Below, one piece after another: positions 7,156 through 8,795 of a stretch of DNA of 8,795 nt (its first letter is position 1; each line of letters starts with the position of its first letter). The stretch comes from Bacteroidales bacterium (GTDB lineage: Bacteria; Bacteroidota; Bacteroidia; Bacteroidales; JAADGE01). The notes beneath the pieces were generated by a model that was not told the DNA's origin, searched no databases, and worked only from the letters and a program-made list of their open reading frames with translations. The DNA lies in assembly GCA_026987795.1 (NCBI GenBank), contig JALSMF010000397.1, positions 1 to 8,795 of the forward strand, read 5' to 3'. Made by a program: the position numbers and the translations under genes.

Positions 7156-8514
7156 ATGATGAAAAAAATATTAATATTAACAATGTCCGTTGTACTTACA
7201 ACTGTCTCTGCCTTTGCCCAAGAAAATATAATAGATGAAATAGTCGGCATAGTAGGACAAAAAATAATTTTAAAGTCCGATGTTGAAACAACGGCTTTAC
7301 AATACAAATCAAGAGGAGAAACTCACGGAGGAGAAAAGAACCTTAAATGCTTTGCTTTCGAAGAACTTTTATACCGAGCTCTTCTGGTAAATCAGGCAAA
7401 AATTGACAGTATCGAAGTTTCGGATATGCAAGTTAATGCAGAACTTGAACGAAGAATGATGATGTTTGAAGAACAAATGGGAGGAAGAGAAGCTATGGAA
7501 AAATATTTCAACAAGGCATATTCCGAAATAGAAAACCACTTCAGAAGCATAATAAAAGACCAATTAATTGCACAACAAATGGAAGCTGAAGTTACCGGGA
7601 ATATATCAGTAACACCGCAAGAAGTAAAAAAATACTTTAAAAGTTTGCCCAAAGACAGTTTACCGCTCATAGAATCAAAAATAGAACTCGCACAAATAGT
7701 AATTTATCCGAAAATAAAAGACAGTCAAATAGAGCAAATAAAAAAAACGCTGAAAGAATATAAAGACAGAGTCGAAAAAGGAGAAGACTTTGCCTTTCTG
7801 GCAAGCCTTTATTCCGATGACATTGCATCGGCACAAAAAGACGGAGACTTAGGCTGGATACGCAGAGGAGATTTAGTTCCGGAATTTGCGGCAGCAGCAT
7901 TTGAATTAGACCAACCGGGAGAAATATCCGACATTGTAAAAACAGAATACGGATATCACATTATACAATTCTTAGGAAGAAAAGGAGAAAGAATTCACAT
8001 TCGTCATATCCTCAAAATTCCGAAACCTCAAACTTCCGAAAAAATAAAAGCAAAAGCAAAACTTGACAGTATTGCCGAAAGCATCAGAAACGGTTCAATT
8101 ACTTTTGAAGAAGCGGCATTACTTTATTCCGATGATGAAAATTCAAGCAAAAGCGGAGGCATAATAGTAAACCCTTATACCGGAACATCTGAATTTATCA
8201 GCAGCCAATTAGACCCGGCAACAAATTACATATTAAAACAAATGAAAACAGGTGAAATTTCCGAACCGTTTGAAAGCACAAGTATGAAAGGAAAACCGGA
8301 AATCAAAATAATAAAACTCATAAACAGAACAGAACCGCATATTGCCGACATAAACACCGATTATCAGCAAATAAGCGATTTGGCAAAACAACATAAAAAA
8401 ACGGAGATAATAAGTAAATGGATTGAAAAAGTCCAAAAAACAACATATATCAAAATAGACGAAGATTTTTTCAACTGTAATTTCAAATATAAAGGCTGGC
8501 TGTCTGCCGACTAA
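7156..8514 (+). CDS. surA: SurA-type periplasmic chaperone / peptidyl-prolyl isomerase
   Basis: SurA escorts unfolded outer-membrane beta-barrel proteins through the periplasm to the BAM machinery. This 452-residue protein has a signal peptide cleaved after SAFA (18-21). The N-terminal chaperone domain begins IIDEIVGIVGQKIILKSDVE (25-44), the typical SurA opening, and continues to about 165. Parvulin domain 1 (about 175-274) has LASLYSDDIASA, GDLGWI, LVPEFAAAAFEL and YGYHIIQF with His268, but the first strand reads ELAQIVI, with Gln180 in place of the first histidine. Parvulin domain 2 (about 281-391) has IHIRHILKIP with His284 and YSDDENSSKSGG, but ends KPEIKIIKLI without the second histidine. 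A C-terminal helix and strand close the fold, ending near Cys440 and GW. Two adjacent ATGs (7156, 7159) are possible; both keep the signal peptide. It follows the lipoprotein gene by 6 bases, which implies co-transcription. Full length; E. coli SurA is 428 residues. Confidence 0.92.
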   Translation: MMKKILILTMSVVLTTVSAFAQENIIDEIVGIVGQKIILKSDVETTALQYKSRGETHGGEKNLKCFAFEELLYRALLVNQAKIDSIEVSDMQVNAELERRMMMFEEQMGGREAMEKYFNKAYSEIENHFRSIIKDQLIAQQMEAEVTGNISVTPQEVKKYFKSLPKDSLPLIESKIELAQIVIYPKIKDSQIEQIKKTLKEYKDRVEKGEDFAFLASLYSDDIASAQKDGDLGWIRRGDLVPEFAAAAFELDQPGEISDIVKTEYGYHIIQFLGRKGERIHIRHILKIPKPQTSEKIKAKAKLDSIAESIRNGSITFEEAALLYSDDENSSKSGGIIVNPYTGTSEFISSQLDPATNYILKQMKTGEISEPFESTSMKGKPEIKIIKLINRTEPHIADINTDYQQISDLAKQHKKTEIISKWIEKVQKTTYIKIDEDFFNCNFKYKGWLSAD

Positions 8515-8573
8515 ATATCTCTTAAGGCAAAAATCTGCCGAATTTAAAACTTAACAACCGCTCAAATAAAAAA

Positions 8574-8795
8574 ATGTCCGGATTAATACTCGTTCCCACC
8601 CCCGTCGGCAATCTAAAGGATATAACATTCAGAGCTGTCGAAATATTAAAAACCGCAGACCTGATACTTGCGGAGGATACACGTAAAACATCAATTTTAC
8701 TGAAACATTACGAAATAAAAAACAAACTTTTACCCTATCATAAATTTAACGAACACAAAACAACACAAAACATAATTGAAAAGCTGAAAACAGGC
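8574..8795 (+). CDS. rsmI: 16S rRNA (cytidine-1402-2'-O)-methyltransferase RsmI (partial, N-terminal 74 residues)
   Basis: RsmI uses S-adenosylmethionine to methylate the ribose of C1402 in the 16S rRNA decoding centre. From the ATG at 8574 the frame is open to the window end and reads LILVPTPVGNLKDIT (4-18), then FRAVEILKTADLILAEDTRKTS (19-40) and LLKHYEI, followed by PYHKFNEH. VPTPxGNLxDIT, AEDTR and the HxxNE-like segment are diagnostic for the RsmI (YraL) branch of the tetrapyrrole-methylase fold. The family is about 220-290 residues, so about a quarter is visible. The start is chosen because the conserved VPTP follows within seven residues, as is usual. It lies 59 bases after surA on the same strand; I see no clear promoter or strong terminator between them, so read-through from the guaB-surA unit is possible. 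Identity is firm; completeness cannot be judged. Confidence 0.94.
   Translation, partial: MSGLILVPTPVGNLKDITFRAVEILKTADLILAEDTRKTSILLKHYEIKNKLLPYHKFNEHKTTQNIIEKLKTG

Noticed and set aside
5183..7888. Identical 13-mer GTTCCGGAATTTG at 5183-5195 and 7876-7888
   Set aside because: Both encode the conserved VPEF motif of parvulin domains, so this reflects protein homology rather than a DNA-level repeat element.
7369..7900. Minus-strand open frames antisense to surA
   Set aside because: They overlap each other and the conserved SurA domains, and they show no start context or family motif.
8503..8541. Direct repeat TCTGCCGA (8503-8510 and 8534-8541) and a small hairpin GGCA/TGCC (8526-8539) after surA
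   Set aside because: An eight-base repeat and a four-pair stem without a T tract are within chance for this length. The first repeat copy is inside the surA coding sequence.

Overview
The window looks like ordinary chromosomal DNA from a low-GC member of the Bacteroidota, possibly Bacteroidales-like. Four things point there. The M1 peptidase ends in a type IX secretion (Por) sorting domain. The gene starts lack Shine-Dalgarno sequences and sit behind A/T-rich leaders. Several intergenic spaces carry the Bacteroidota -7 promoter motif TAnnTTTG. The chaperone-type parvulin genes next to guaB are built like those of this phylum. I see no mobile element, CRISPR array, tRNA, rRNA or phage gene, and no intergenic stretch longer than about 130 bases.

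Left part, minus strand (1-2158): a riboflavin synthase gene (cut by the window edge, N-terminal 52 residues visible) lies downstream of a secreted M1-family zinc metallopeptidase with a C-terminal T9SS sorting domain. A good promoter candidate for riboflavin synthase overlaps the peptidase stop codon. Middle (2248-2673, plus strand): a small UPF0306/YhbP-like flavin-binding-fold protein is transcribed divergently from the peptidase.

Right part, plus strand (2801-8795): guaB (IMP dehydrogenase) is followed at 33, 26 and 6 bases by three exported proteins of the SurA/parvulin type: a 656-residue protein with two parvulin domains plus a second, diverged chaperone-like half; a 281-residue lipoprotein that looks like a parvulin-type chaperone without catalytic residues; and a 452-residue SurA. 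A gene for RsmI (16S rRNA 2'-O-methyltransferase at C1402) begins 59 bases later and runs off the window. The tight spacing and the lack of convincing internal promoters suggest one guaB-to-surA transcription unit. Its last three products probably act together in the periplasm, escorting outer-membrane proteins.

I did not find a clearly new biological system. The part most worth a second look is the three-gene chaperone cassette. By eye, only one of its parvulin modules keeps both conserved histidines. The lipoprotein and the C-terminal half of the large protein appear to be catalytically dead versions of the same fold.
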